This document shows, piece by piece, positions 17,901 to 26,305 of a stretch of 64,000 bases of DNA (the first letter of the stretch is position 1; every line of letters starts with the position of its first letter). The stretch is from the NCBI GenBank assembly GCA_017560125.1, contig JAFYOS010000005.1, positions 1 to 64,000 on the forward strand. The letters run 5' to 3'. Source of the stretch: Bacteroidaceae bacterium. Lineage in GTDB: Bacteria; Bacteroidota; Bacteroidia; Bacteroidales; Bacteroidaceae. Below the pieces are notes generated by a model that saw only the letters and a list, made by a program, of their open reading frames with translations, did no database searches and had not been told where the DNA came from. The position numbers and the translations under genes were made by a program.

Positions 17901-17936
17901 TTTCAGATTCTTTTCAGATTCGGGTATAATATTTGC
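17901..17936 (+). promoter_or_regulatory. Putative two-component operator and promoter before the PepSY-like genes
   Basis: Two TTTCAGATTC repeats start at 17901 and 17912 (11 bp apart), and ATATTTGC starts at 17929, 17 bp after the second half-site. Half-site spacing and distance to the -7 element are identical to those before the response-regulator gene (15748-15783). The repeats cover the place of the -33 box, as expected for activator-dependent promoters. Transcription would start near 17943, giving a short leader to the ATG at 17986. Confidence 0.68.
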
Positions 17937-17985
17937 ATCAGAAAAGTTTGTTAAGTGAATGTTTAACCCTATAAAACAAAGAATT

Positions 17986-18426
17986 ATGAAAAAGCTTATA
18001 ATCGTAGCATTGGCGTTGTTCACAATAGGTATAGTAACAGCATCGGCCGACAAGAATAGAATAATTGCCAAGGAAAATCTGCCACAGAAATCGCAGCAGT
18101 TCATCACCACTCACTTCGGCGATATGAAAATATCGTATGTGAAGGAGGAGCGCGATTTCCTCGAGAAATCATTCGAAGTGGTATTCGCCGACGGCACCAA
18201 GGTGGAATTTGCTCGCAACGGCGAATGGAAAGAGGTCGATTGCCGCTACACATTTGTACCCTCGCCCATAGTACCCTCGGCTATCATGAAGTATGTAAAG
18301 AGTAACTACCCCGATGTGAAGGTGATGCAGATTGAGCGCAACAGAAGCGACTACGAGGTGAGATTGTCCAACCGCCTGGAGCTGACCTTCGATAGCAAAT
18401 TCAATATCATAGATATAGACGACTAA
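17986..18426 (+). CDS. Exported PepSY-like (DUF2874-type) protein
   Basis: A 146-residue periplasmic protein. Residues 1-20 are a signal peptide (MKKLIIVALALFTIGIVTAS). The mature part has two similar beta-alpha halves typical of BLIP/PepSY-like proteins: LPQKSQQFITTHFGDMKIS with EVVFADGTKVEF, then VPSAIMKYVKSNYPDVKV with YEVRLSNRLELTF. The frame is open to an ATG at 17959, but MKKL at 17986 gives a proper signal peptide. It is followed after 40 bases by a second relative. The operator upstream suggests control by the adjacent two-component system; a sensing or inhibitory role is inference from family architecture. Confidence 0.82.
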   Translation: MKKLIIVALALFTIGIVTASADKNRIIAKENLPQKSQQFITTHFGDMKISYVKEERDFLEKSFEVVFADGTKVEFARNGEWKEVDCRYTFVPSPIVPSAIMKYVKSNYPDVKVMQIERNRSDYEVRLSNRLELTFDSKFNIIDIDD

Positions 18427-18466
18427 TGTATTGTAAATGAGTGTATAATCATAAAAAACTGATGTT

Positions 18467-18901
18467 ATGAAAAAGATATGGTCTGCATTATTGCTTTTCA
18501 GTGTGATAGCACTCGGGGCATGCAACGACGACGATAACAACAATCCTGTTGTGGATGAAATAGTAAAGGCTTATATTTCGGAGAACTACCCCGGTGCGGT
18601 CATCAGGGACACCGATTACGACAGAGGTTTCCTCGAGGTGGAGATTTATCACGACGCACGCATCAAGGATGTCTTCTTCAATTCCTTGGACGAGTGGATT
18701 GCTACCTCGTGGGATGTATCTACAGCCGATCTTCCTGCAGCGGTGACGGCGAAGATTGCCGAGCTCTACTCCAATTACCGCATAGACGATGCCGATTACG
18801 TGGTGACACCCTCGGGTGAGTCCTACTACATAGAGGTGGAGCGTGGCAACATAGAGAGAGCCTTCTATATAGCAGCCGACGGCACCATCGTTTCGGAGTA
18901 A
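18467..18901 (+). CDS. PepSY-like lipoprotein
   Basis: A 144-residue lipoprotein with lipobox LGAC (cysteine 19) and an acidic linker of Asp/Asn (DDDNNN) that often marks surface-exposed Bacteroidota lipoproteins. The body repeats the PepSY-like plan of its upstream neighbour: IVKAYISENYPGAVI with FLEVEIYHDARIKDVFF, then AVTAKIAELYSNYRI with ESYYIEVERGNIERAFYI. It probably shares the transcript of the 17986 gene (40-base gap, no promoter or terminator seen between). The function is unknown. Confidence 0.8.
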   Translation: MKKIWSALLLFSVIALGACNDDDNNNPVVDEIVKAYISENYPGAVIRDTDYDRGFLEVEIYHDARIKDVFFNSLDEWIATSWDVSTADLPAAVTAKIAELYSNYRIDDADYVVTPSGESYYIEVERGNIERAFYIAADGTIVSE

Positions 18902-18952
18902 TTACAGCGATTTTCTCTATATAAATGTATTAGTATTAGTTTCGTAGTTTTT

Positions 18953-18995
18953 CCGCCCCTGTACTCCTTCGGGATGCAGGGGTGGTTGTTTTTTG
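18953..18995 (+). terminator. Terminator after the PepSY-like genes
   Basis: Arms CCGCCCCTG (18953-18961) and CAGGGGTGG (18977-18985) pair apart from one mismatch, with an inner TCCTTCGGGA loop region, and a T-rich tract follows. Confidence 0.8.
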
Positions 18996-19039
18996 AAAAC
19001 AGGCATGGGGGTATAAGGTGCTGTTTCTCGTTTTTTTCG

Positions 19040-19048
19040 TATCTTCGC
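19040..19048 (+). promoter_or_regulatory. Promoter -7 element for the MFS transporter gene
   Basis: TATCTTCGC lies 25 bases before the ATG at 19073 and matches the Bacteroidota -7 consensus with one change. Confidence 0.5.
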
Positions 19049-19072
19049 AGCGGATTTTTGTAAATAAGAGAA

Positions 19073-20740
19073 ATGCAGAACAATTTACCCGAAAATTATC
19101 CTTTTTACAAGTGGGTGCCCAAGCCTTTGGGCATCATCTTCATGATATTGCTCTTTATTCCCATATTGACCATCGGTGGCGTCTATACGGCAAACAGCAC
19201 CGAGATGGTTGGTGGTCTGGGAATAATTTCGGAACACATTACTTTTGTCAATTTCTGCACCTCGGTGGGAATGGCGGCATTTTGTCCTTTCCTCTACCGC
19301 CTGGTGTGCATACGCCGCGAAAAACTGATGATGCTTTCGGGCTTGTCTATCATGTTTGCGCTCAGCTATATATGTGCCGTCACCGAGAGCATCTTTGTGC
19401 TTGCGCTGTGTAGCGTGATTATGGGCTTCCTGCGCATGGTGCTCATGTTGGCCCACCTGTTTGTGCTCATACGCTATGCCTTTGGCATAGAGGCTACGCA
19501 GAACCTTACGCCGGGTATGGAGCCTGTCGATGGAGTGGGGTGGGACAAGCTCGACAAGGAGCGTGCCATGGCTCAGCCTGCGGTCTATTTCTTTTTCATG
19601 CTGTTGGGACAGCTTGGTACATCGCTCACCGCGTGGCTGTCGTTCGAGTATGAGTGGCAGTATGTATATCACTTTATGATGGCGACCTCTATTATCTCCA
19701 TCCTGATTATTTTCATATCGATGCCTTTCAGGGGCTATCAGAAGAATGAGCCCTATCCCATAAACCTCAAGCAGTTCGGCAATGTGGCGGTCTTTTGCAT
19801 TACATGGGCCTGCTTCAGCTATGTGCTCGTCTATGGCAAGGTGCTCGACTGGTACGACGATCCCACCATACAGATAGCAACCATAGTGGGCATTGTGTCG
19901 GCCATACTGATGATTTATATGGACGTCTATCACGAGGGCCCCTATTTTAAGCTCGGGCTGCTGCGCTATCGCACCGTGTGGATTGGAATCATATTGTACT
20001 TCTTGCTCATGTTCTTCAATTCGAGCGCCATGTTTGTGAATGTATTTGCAAACATAGGAATGAAGCTCGATAACTGGCAGAGCGCCTCGCTGAACAACTG
20101 GACCATATTGGGCTATTTTATTGGAATGGTTATTGCTATCATCATGGTCAAGAAGGGGATGCACCTAAAATATGTCTTTGCGGCGGGCTTCCTGTTTATA
20201 GCCCTTGCGGCCATGTTCATGTACTTCGAGGTGCAGTCGGCGGGGCTCTACGAGCGCATGAAGTACCCCGTTATCATACGTTCGTGCGGTATGATGATGC
20301 TGTATGCTCTTGCGACGGTCTATGCCACACAGCGCATACCGTTCCGCTATTTCTCTACATGGATATGTGTGATGATTACCATACGCATGGTTGTTGGCCC
20401 CGTCTCGGGTGCTTCGGCCTATACCAATGTGCTTCAACATCGTCAGCAGCACTATGTTACCCGCTATGCACAGAATGTGGATGTGGTTAATATAGACGCG
20501 GCTTCCACCTACAACCGCACGCTCATGGGCATGCAGTATCAGGGCAAGAGCGAGAAAGAGGCGCACAATATGGCGGCGCTTTCCACCAAGGGGCGTGTGC
20601 AGGTACAGGCTACGCTGTCGGCTGTGAAGGAGATGGCGGGATGGACCATTTGGGGTTGTGCGGCATGTGCTCTGCTGGTGCTTGTAATCCCATATCCCAA
20701 GCGCGATATTTCGAACGACTACAAGGGCGAAAGTGCCTGA
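19073..20740 (+). CDS. Major facilitator superfamily transporter, DHA2/EmrB-like
   Basis: A 555-residue inner-membrane protein with about 14 hydrophobic helices, the layout of 14-TM MFS exporters. The soluble N-terminus is MQNNLPENYPFYKWVPK. A loop at about 140-160 and an extended periplasmic-type segment near 450-505 (HRQQHYVTRYAQNVDV to KEAHNMAALS) resemble the Bacteroidota EmrB-like subgroup. No membrane-fusion or TolC-like partner is next to it, so any efflux would be single-component or use distant partners. The substrate is unknown. Its own promoter and a downstream terminator suggest a single-gene unit. Confidence 0.78.
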   Translation: MQNNLPENYPFYKWVPKPLGIIFMILLFIPILTIGGVYTANSTEMVGGLGIISEHITFVNFCTSVGMAAFCPFLYRLVCIRREKLMMLSGLSIMFALSYICAVTESIFVLALCSVIMGFLRMVLMLAHLFVLIRYAFGIEATQNLTPGMEPVDGVGWDKLDKERAMAQPAVYFFFMLLGQLGTSLTAWLSFEYEWQYVYHFMMATSIISILIIFISMPFRGYQKNEPYPINLKQFGNVAVFCITWACFSYVLVYGKVLDWYDDPTIQIATIVGIVSAILMIYMDVYHEGPYFKLGLLRYRTVWIGIILYFLLMFFNSSAMFVNVFANIGMKLDNWQSASLNNWTILGYFIGMVIAIIMVKKGMHLKYVFAAGFLFIALAAMFMYFEVQSAGLYERMKYPVIIRSCGMMMLYALATVYATQRIPFRYFSTWICVMITIRMVVGPVSGASAYTNVLQHRQQHYVTRYAQNVDVVNIDAASTYNRTLMGMQYQGKSEKEAHNMAALSTKGRVQVQATLSAVKEMAGWTIWGCAACALLVLVIPYPKRDISNDYKGESA

Positions 20741-20776
20741 TTAGGGCGTGGCGTCATTGCCGCCCGTTTATATACA

Positions 20777-20815
20777 AAATTCCCTTGCTAAAGCCGCTTT
20801 AGCAAGGGAATTTCT
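20777..20815. terminator. Bidirectional terminator between MFS and flavodiiron genes
   Basis: A 17-bp perfect stem (20777-20793 with 20797-20813; arm TTCCCTTGCTAAAG) with a three-base loop, flanked by A and T tracts, sits between convergent genes. Confidence 0.93.
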
Positions 20816-20828
20816 ATTATGCGTGGTA

Positions 20829-22007
20829 TCAGAGCGCTTCGGCAAATTGTTTCGCAAAATTCTCGATGGAATGGTCGCTTACCGATAATCGCGACTGCTT
20901 TTGCTCTATGGCGCAGGGCAACACTTCCCATTTGTGCTTTTCGGCCATTTCGTTGCATCGTTTCAGAGCGGCCGATGCCCAGGTGTATGAGCCGATGAAG
21001 CCAAACAGTCGCCCCTTCACCGTGCGCTCGGCAATGCTGTCGAGCAGCTCGCGCACGGGCGGAAACAGCTCGTTGTTGTAGGTGGGCGATGCTATCACCA
21101 GACCGCGATAGAGGAATATGTCGCGCAGCACCTCGGATATATCTGCCGACGAGAGGTCGTAAACCTTTATCTTCTCCACCCCTTGCTCGCGGAGGCTGCA
21201 TGCCACCTCCTCGCATAGCGAAGCGGTGTTGCCGTACATGGAACCGTATGCGACCACCACTCCGCGTTGTGCAGCGTAGCGGCTCAGTTCGTCATATACT
21301 TTCACCACCTTGTCGATGGAGCGTTTCCACACCGGGCCGTGGGTGGGGGCTATCGTTTTTATCTCCAATGGCGCCAGTTTTTGCAGTGCCTTCTGCACGG
21401 GTGCTCCATATTTTCCTACGATGCAGGCGTAATATCTTACCATTTCATCGTAATAATCTTCGAACAGCAGGTGCTCGTCGGTGATTCCGCCATCGAGGGC
21501 GCCGAAGCAACCGAAGGCGTCGCCGGCAAACAGCGTTTTGGTGTTGTTGCTGTATGTGACCATTGTTTCGGGCCAGTGAACCATGGGTGCCATGTAGAAC
21601 GTGAGGCTATCCTTGCCTAGCGACAGGGTGTCGCCTTCGGCAACCTCCATCAATCCTTCCTCGATGCCATAGTAGCCGGTTATCATTTGCAGGGTTTTGG
21701 CGTTTCCCACAATCTTCATTTCGGGGTAGCGGCGGCGCAGGGTGGCTATCGACCCTGAGTGGTCGGGTTCCATGTGGTTTACTATCAGGTAATCGACGGG
21801 ACGACCGGCTGTTGCGGCTTCGATGTTTTTGCAGAATGCCTCCGCGCACGAGGCCTCGACGGTGTCAATCACTGCTGTTTTTTCGTCGGCAACGACGTAG
21901 CTGTTGTACGATACTCCGCGACGTATGCTCCACAGGCGTTCGAAACGGTGTGTGGTGCGGTCGTTCATTCCGATGTAGTATATGTTTTCGGCTATTTTTC
22001 TATCCAT
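20829..22007 (-). CDS. Flavodiiron protein (A-type flavoprotein, FprA family)
   Basis: A 392-residue enzyme reducing O2 to water and/or NO to N2O in the cytoplasm of anaerobes. The N-terminal beta-lactamase-like domain has di-iron ligands H78, E80, D82 and H83 (NHMEPDHSG), then HW in APMVHWPETM and D in FAGDAFGCFG. The C-terminal flavodoxin domain begins near 250 with the FMN loop YGSMYGNTASL. The start is placed at MDRKIAENIYYIG (22007); the frame runs open further upstream, but those residues are unlike the family and pass through the promoter. It has no rubredoxin extension, so an external donor is needed. It protects against oxidative or nitrosative stress. Confidence 0.93.
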   Translation of the reverse strand: MDRKIAENIYYIGMNDRTTHRFERLWSIRRGVSYNSYVVADEKTAVIDTVEASCAEAFCKNIEAATAGRPVDYLIVNHMEPDHSGSIATLRRRYPEMKIVGNAKTLQMITGYYGIEEGLMEVAEGDTLSLGKDSLTFYMAPMVHWPETMVTYSNNTKTLFAGDAFGCFGALDGGITDEHLLFEDYYDEMVRYYACIVGKYGAPVQKALQKLAPLEIKTIAPTHGPVWKRSIDKVVKVYDELSRYAAQRGVVVAYGSMYGNTASLCEEVACSLREQGVEKIKVYDLSSADISEVLRDIFLYRGLVIASPTYNNELFPPVRELLDSIAERTVKGRLFGFIGSYTWASAALKRCNEMAEKHKWEVLPCAIEQKQSRLSVSDHSIENFAKQFAEAL

Positions 22008-22029
22008 TGTGGTTTGTATATCTGTTTTT

Positions 22030-22038
22030 GCAAAAGTA
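22030..22038 (-). promoter_or_regulatory. Promoter -7 element for the flavodiiron gene
   Basis: The minus strand reads TACTTTTGC, an exact TAnnTTTG match, 23 bases before the chosen start at 22007. It rules out longer in-frame N-termini. Confidence 0.6.
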
Positions 22039-22164
22039 TCTCTTTTTAGGGTGAAATGCCATATTTTTTGTGTGAAATAGTTTGTGTGGAATGATAAAAA
22101 AACAAAAGAGAAAATATGGATAAAAATAGTTCGTTGCAGTGCCTTAAAATTGCGACAAAAAGAG

Positions 22165-22173
22165 TATCTTTGC
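22165..22173 (+). promoter_or_regulatory. Promoter -7 element for purH
   Basis: TATCTTTGC is the canonical Bacteroidota -7 element. It places the transcript start near 22180, giving a leader of about 115 bases before the purH ATG. No recognised riboswitch is seen in that leader. Confidence 0.65.
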
Positions 22174-22295
22174 AAAGATATTGAAAAACGGTGGCAACCG
22201 ATGGTTGTCGCGGGTTTGAATGGACGATGCAAAAGGGGGTATCTCTTTGTTTGTGTCGCTTATTTCTTTTGATAAAACTTACAATAAATAAAATC

Positions 22296-23822
22296 ATGTC
22301 AACAACAAAAAAGATCGAAAGTGCACTTGTTTCCGTTTTCCACAAAGACGGACTTGACGAGATTATAAAATCACTCCACGCTAATGGAGTAAAGTTGATT
22401 TCAACCGGCGGTACTCAGGCATTCATTGAGTCGCTCGGTATTCCCTGTGAGGCTGTTGAGGACCTCACCGGTTACCCCTCAATCCTCGGCGGTCGTGTGA
22501 AGACACTTCACCCCAAGGTATTCGGCGGTATCCTTGCACGTCGCGACAACGAGACAGACAACCAGCAGGCTGCTCAGTACGAGATTCCCATGGTGGATCT
22601 TGTTATCGTTGACCTCTATCCCTTCGAGAAGACTGTTGCATCGGGCGCACCCGAGGCCGACATCATCGAGAAGATCGATATAGGTGGTATTTCACTCATC
22701 CGTGCGGCTGCAAAGAACTTCAAGGATGTTGTTATCGTTGCCAGCCAGGCGCAGTATCAGCCCCTTGCCGATATTCTCAAGAGCAACGGAGCACAGACCA
22801 CCCTCGAGGAGCGTCGCTTCTTTGCACGTGAGGCATTCGGCGTTTCATCGCACTACGATTCTGCTATCTTCAACTACTTCGATGCTGAGGAGCAGAGCGC
22901 ATTCCGTTACACACAGGACAGTCCCATGTCGTTGCGTTATGGCGAGAACCCCCATCAGAAGGGTGCTTTCTATGGCAATTTCAAAGAGATTTTCGACCAG
23001 ATACATGGTAAGGAGATTTCATACAACAACCTCCTCGACATCAATGCTGCCGTTGACCTCATTGCCGAGTTCGGCGACGAGACCACATTTGCTATCCTCA
23101 AGCACAACAACGCTTGCGGTTTGGCTTCTCGCCCCACACTTATCGAGGCATGGAAGGATGCTCTCGCAGGCGACCCCGTGTCGGCATTCGGTGGTGTGCT
23201 CATCACCAACAAAGCTATCGACAAGGAGACAGCCGAGGAGATAAACAAGATTTTCTTCGAGGTTATCATCGCTCCCGACTACGATGTTGATGCTATCGAG
23301 GTGCTTACACAGAAGAAGAACCGCATCATTCTCGTTCAGAAGGCTCTTGTTCAGCCCACAATGACATTCCGCAACGTGCTCAACGGTGTGTTGGTACAGG
23401 AGAGAGATGCGAAGATTGAGACACCCGAGGATCTTACACAGGTTACCAAGGTTGCTCCCACTGCAAGCGAGGTAGAGGATATGCTTTTTGCCAACAAGAT
23501 TGTTAAGCAGAGCAAGAGCAACGCTATTGTACTTGCCAAGAACAAGCAGCTCATTGCAAGCGGCGTTGGTCAGACATCGCGCGTTGATGCATTGAAGCAC
23601 GCTATCGAGAAGGCCGGTTCATTCGGTTTCTCTTTGGAGGGCGCTGTGATGGCGAGCGACGCATTCTTCCCCTTCCCCGACTGTGTGGAGATTGCTCACA
23701 ACGCCGGCGTAACTGCTGTTATACATCCGGGTGGTTCTATCAAGGACAACCTCTCTGTGGAGTACTGCGATGCCAACGAAATGGCTATGGTAACCACCGG
23801 TTTCCGTCACTTTAAACATTAA
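22296..23822 (+). CDS. purH: Bifunctional AICAR formyltransferase/IMP cyclohydrolase
   Basis: A 508-residue enzyme catalysing the last two steps of IMP synthesis. The N-terminal MGS-like cyclohydrolase domain (about 1-195) includes STGGTQAFIESLGIP and GRVKTLHPKVFGGIL. The C-terminal formyltransferase domain includes the KHNNACGLA motif with the catalytic Lys-His pair, AFGGVL, and a C-terminal HPGGSIKD. Length is as usual for Bacteroidota PurH. The start at 22296 (MSTTKKIESAL) follows a canonical promoter; upstream in-frame residues are untranslated leader. mreB follows after 26 bases, so the rod-shape genes may share its transcript. Confidence 0.96.
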   Translation: MSTTKKIESALVSVFHKDGLDEIIKSLHANGVKLISTGGTQAFIESLGIPCEAVEDLTGYPSILGGRVKTLHPKVFGGILARRDNETDNQQAAQYEIPMVDLVIVDLYPFEKTVASGAPEADIIEKIDIGGISLIRAAAKNFKDVVIVASQAQYQPLADILKSNGAQTTLEERRFFAREAFGVSSHYDSAIFNYFDAEEQSAFRYTQDSPMSLRYGENPHQKGAFYGNFKEIFDQIHGKEISYNNLLDINAAVDLIAEFGDETTFAILKHNNACGLASRPTLIEAWKDALAGDPVSAFGGVLITNKAIDKETAEEINKIFFEVIIAPDYDVDAIEVLTQKKNRIILVQKALVQPTMTFRNVLNGVLVQERDAKIETPEDLTQVTKVAPTASEVEDMLFANKIVKQSKSNAIVLAKNKQLIASGVGQTSRVDALKHAIEKAGSFGFSLEGAVMASDAFFPFPDCVEIAHNAGVTAVIHPGGSIKDNLSVEYCDANEMAMVTTGFRHFKH

Positions 23823-23848
23823 TTTTACCGGACATTAAACAAATTAAA

Positions 23849-24865
23849 ATGGGTCTTTTTTCATTCACACAGGAGATTGCGATAGACCTCGGTACTGCGA
23901 ATACCATTATCATGTACAACGGCAAGATTGTCGTTGACGAGCCCTCGGTTGTAGCCATGGACACATCGAAGAAGATGATTGCCGTGGGTGAGAAGGCTAA
24001 GCAGATGCACGAGAAGACCAATCCCAATATACACACAATCCGTCCTCTTCGCGACGGTGTGATTGCCGACTTCTACGCATGCGAGCAGATGATGCGTGGC
24101 ATGATTGACAAGGTGAATCTCGGCAATAAATTCTATACACCTAACCTGCGTATGGTTATCGGTGTTCCCTATGGCTCTACCGAGGTTGAGCTTCGTGCTG
24201 TGCGCGACTCTGCCGAGCATGCTGGCGGACGCGACGTATATCTCATATACGAGCCTATGGCTTCGGCGCTCGGTATCGGCCTTGATGTTACTGCTCCCGA
24301 GGGTAACATGGTTGTCGATATAGGTGGTGGTTCAACCGAAATTGCAGTTATCTCACTTGGCGGTATCGTATCGAACGGTTCGTTGCGTACAGCGGGTGAC
24401 GACTTCACAGCCGACATCCAGGAGTACATGAGCCGTCAGCACAATGTGCGCGTCAGCGAGCGTATGGCCGAGCGTATCAAGATACATGTAGGTTCGGCAC
24501 TCACCGAGCTTGGCGACGATGCTCCTCAGGACTACATCGTTCATGGTCCTAACCGAATTACGGCTATGCCCATCGAGGTGCCCGTATGCTATCAGGAGAT
24601 TGCACACTGTATAGATAAATCTATCATTAAGATTGAGAATGCTATCATAAGTGCACTCGAGCATACTCCCCCCGAATTGTATGCCGACATCGTACACAAC
24701 GGTATTTATCTTGCCGGTGGTGGTGCGCTGTTGCGTGGTCTTGCAAAGCGTTTCTCGGACAAGATCAATATTCCGTTCCACGTGGCCGAAGATCCTTTGT
24801 ATTGCGTAGCTAAGGGTACTTCGCTTGCACTCAGAGATTTGGACTATCCTTTCTTGATGAGATAA
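23849..24865 (+). CDS. mreB: Rod shape-determining protein MreB
   Basis: A 338-residue actin-like ATPase forming short membrane-bound filaments that guide the elongation machinery. Visible motifs are phosphate 1 IDLGTANTIIMY (residues about 10-21), phosphate 2 VVDIGGGSTEIAVISLGG, and the adenosine motif GGGALLRGLAKRF near the C-terminus. The N-terminal MGLFSFTQE is the usual membrane-binding end. It leads the mreB-mreC-mreD-mrdA-rodA series. Confidence 0.97.
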   Translation: MGLFSFTQEIAIDLGTANTIIMYNGKIVVDEPSVVAMDTSKKMIAVGEKAKQMHEKTNPNIHTIRPLRDGVIADFYACEQMMRGMIDKVNLGNKFYTPNLRMVIGVPYGSTEVELRAVRDSAEHAGGRDVYLIYEPMASALGIGLDVTAPEGNMVVDIGGGSTEIAVISLGGIVSNGSLRTAGDDFTADIQEYMSRQHNVRVSERMAERIKIHVGSALTELGDDAPQDYIVHGPNRITAMPIEVPVCYQEIAHCIDKSIIKIENAIISALEHTPPELYADIVHNGIYLAGGGALLRGLAKRFSDKINIPFHVAEDPLYCVAKGTSLALRDLDYPFLMR

Positions 24866-24880
24866 GAAATCTGAAAAGCT

Positions 24881-25732
24881 GTGCGAGCATTATTCAATTT
24901 CCTTGTAAAACACAACGACTGGTTCCTCTTCTTACTGCTAGAGGGAATCAGTCTTGTGCTTATTGTGCGCTTCAATAACTACCAGAGCGCTACCTTCTTT
25001 ACCTCGGCGGGCAGCATGGCCGGCAACGTATATAGTGCTTTTGTCGATGTCAATCGATATTTCCACTTGAAGAAGGAAAATGATGGCTTGCTGGCACAGA
25101 ATCTTGCGCTCACACGCGAGCTGTCGGAGCTGAAGGAGCAGATGACTGAGTATAAAAACGCTTCTGCTTTGGCCGACGATTCGTTGGTGAATGCCATAGG
25201 CTCGGGATATAAATTCCTTACAGCCAGCGTGATAAATAATTCGCTCAACAAGGTCAACAACTTCATTACCCTGAACAAGGGAACCGCCGATGGGGTGGCG
25301 TCCGAAATGGGTGTCTTCAACAGCGACGGCATTGTGGGTGTGGTCTATCTGGCTTCGGAAAACAGGGCGTTGGTTATTCCCTTGCTCAACAGCAAGAGCA
25401 GCGTAAGCTGCCGTGTGAAGGGTAGCGACAGCTTCTGTTCGCTCAGTTGGGACGGTGGCGACCCCCGATACTCTACGCTCATCGACCTGCCGCGATATGC
25501 CCAGTTCGAGAAGGGCGACACGGTGGTTACCAGCGGTTTCTCGTCTATCTTCCCCAGCGATTTGCCCGTGGGCACGGTGGAAAACATCGAGGACTCGGCC
25601 GATGGTATGTTCTATACGGTGCGTGTGAAGCTGTTTGTGGATTTCTCTTCGCTCACATCGGTGTTCATTGTGGGTAACGATAAATTTAAGGAACAGAATG
25701 TGTTGGAACGCTCGGGAAAGAACTTCAAATAG
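24881..25732 (+). CDS. mreC: Rod shape-determining protein MreC
   Basis: A 283-residue bitopic protein that links MreB/MreD to the PBP2-RodA synthase. It has one N-terminal transmembrane helix (about 13-32), a coiled-coil (about 60-95, VNRYFHLKKENDGLLAQN onward), then the periplasmic beta domain with FITLNKGTADGV and the GDTVVTSGFSSIFPSDLPVG loop. The likely start is GTG at 24881, 15 bases after mreB; the first residues VRALFNFLVKHNDWFLF match the family. In the same operon as mreB. Confidence 0.93.
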   Translation: MRALFNFLVKHNDWFLFLLLEGISLVLIVRFNNYQSATFFTSAGSMAGNVYSAFVDVNRYFHLKKENDGLLAQNLALTRELSELKEQMTEYKNASALADDSLVNAIGSGYKFLTASVINNSLNKVNNFITLNKGTADGVASEMGVFNSDGIVGVVYLASENRALVIPLLNSKSSVSCRVKGSDSFCSLSWDGGDPRYSTLIDLPRYAQFEKGDTVVTSGFSSIFPSDLPVGTVENIEDSADGMFYTVRVKLFVDFSSLTSVFIVGNDKFKEQNVLERSGKNFK

Positions 25733-25753
25733 TGGTTCCAAATAAATCTTACG

Positions 25754-25783
25754 AAGCCTCTCGCATGGCGGGGTGGCTTTTTA
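25754..25783 (+). terminator. Terminator-like hairpin in the mreC-mreD gap
   Basis: Arms AAGCC (25754-25758) and GGCTT (2575-79 of the same hundred block, i.e. 25775-25779) enclose a second stem CTCGC/GCGGG with an ATG loop. TTTTT follows, and the mreD ATG begins at 25784. It has the form of an intrinsic terminator, so it may act as an attenuator or as a structured mreD ribosome-entry region rather than a full stop. Confidence 0.5.
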
Positions 25784-26305
25784 ATGTCAAATATACAGGC
25801 AATGCGTAATTTTCTGAATCAACTAAAATATTTCGTGATTCTTGCTGCCGTTCAGGTTTTCCTGTTCGGCAATATACATCTGTTCGGCTATGCAACGGCA
25901 TATGTCTATCTGCTGTTCATACTGAAGATGCCTCGCTTTGCCACACGCAACGAGCAGATGATATGGGCTTTTGCGCTGGGCTTGGCCGTTGATATTTTCG
26001 GCAATACCCCCGGCGTGAACGCGGCGGCTGCCACCGTGCTTGCCTTCATGCGCAATTACATATTGGCCATGTTCATCCCTAACGGCATCAACGAGGATTT
26101 TATCCCCGGTACCAGAGTGCTGCGATGGGGGGCCTACATAAGCTATGCGGCAATATCCATACTGCTCTTTTCGTTTGTGCTGTTCCTGCTCGAGCTCTTT
26201 ACGTTCAGCATGCCTGTGCATCTGATGATAAGCGTTGCGTCCAGCACCCTGTTGACCTTGCTCTTTATTATTGTTATTGAAAGCTTCAACCGACAGGGAC
26301 GATGA
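25784..26305 (+). CDS. mreD: Rod shape-determining protein MreD
   Basis: A 173-residue integral membrane protein of the elongasome with five or so hydrophobic helices (VILAAVQVFLFGNIHLFGY, AYVYLLFILKMP, and a last helix LLTLLFIIVIE). The conserved ALGLAVDIFGNTPGVNAAAATV stretch is characteristic of Bacteroidota MreD (described in parts: LGLAVDIFGNTPGVN). ATG at 25784 follows a hairpin immediately; an alternative start is the Met at 25802. It overlaps the mrdA start by 4 bases, indicating coupled translation. Confidence 0.9.
   Translation: MSNIQAMRNFLNQLKYFVILAAVQVFLFGNIHLFGYATAYVYLLFILKMPRFATRNEQMIWAFALGLAVDIFGNTPGVNAAAATVLAFMRNYILAMFIPNGINEDFIPGTRVLRWGAYISYAAISILLFSFVLFLLELFTFSMPVHLMISVASSTLLTLLFIIVIESFNRQGR

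Noticed and set aside
22008..22232. In-frame N-terminal extension of the flavodiiron protein
   Set aside because: Crosses the promoter -7 element and has no similarity to the family.
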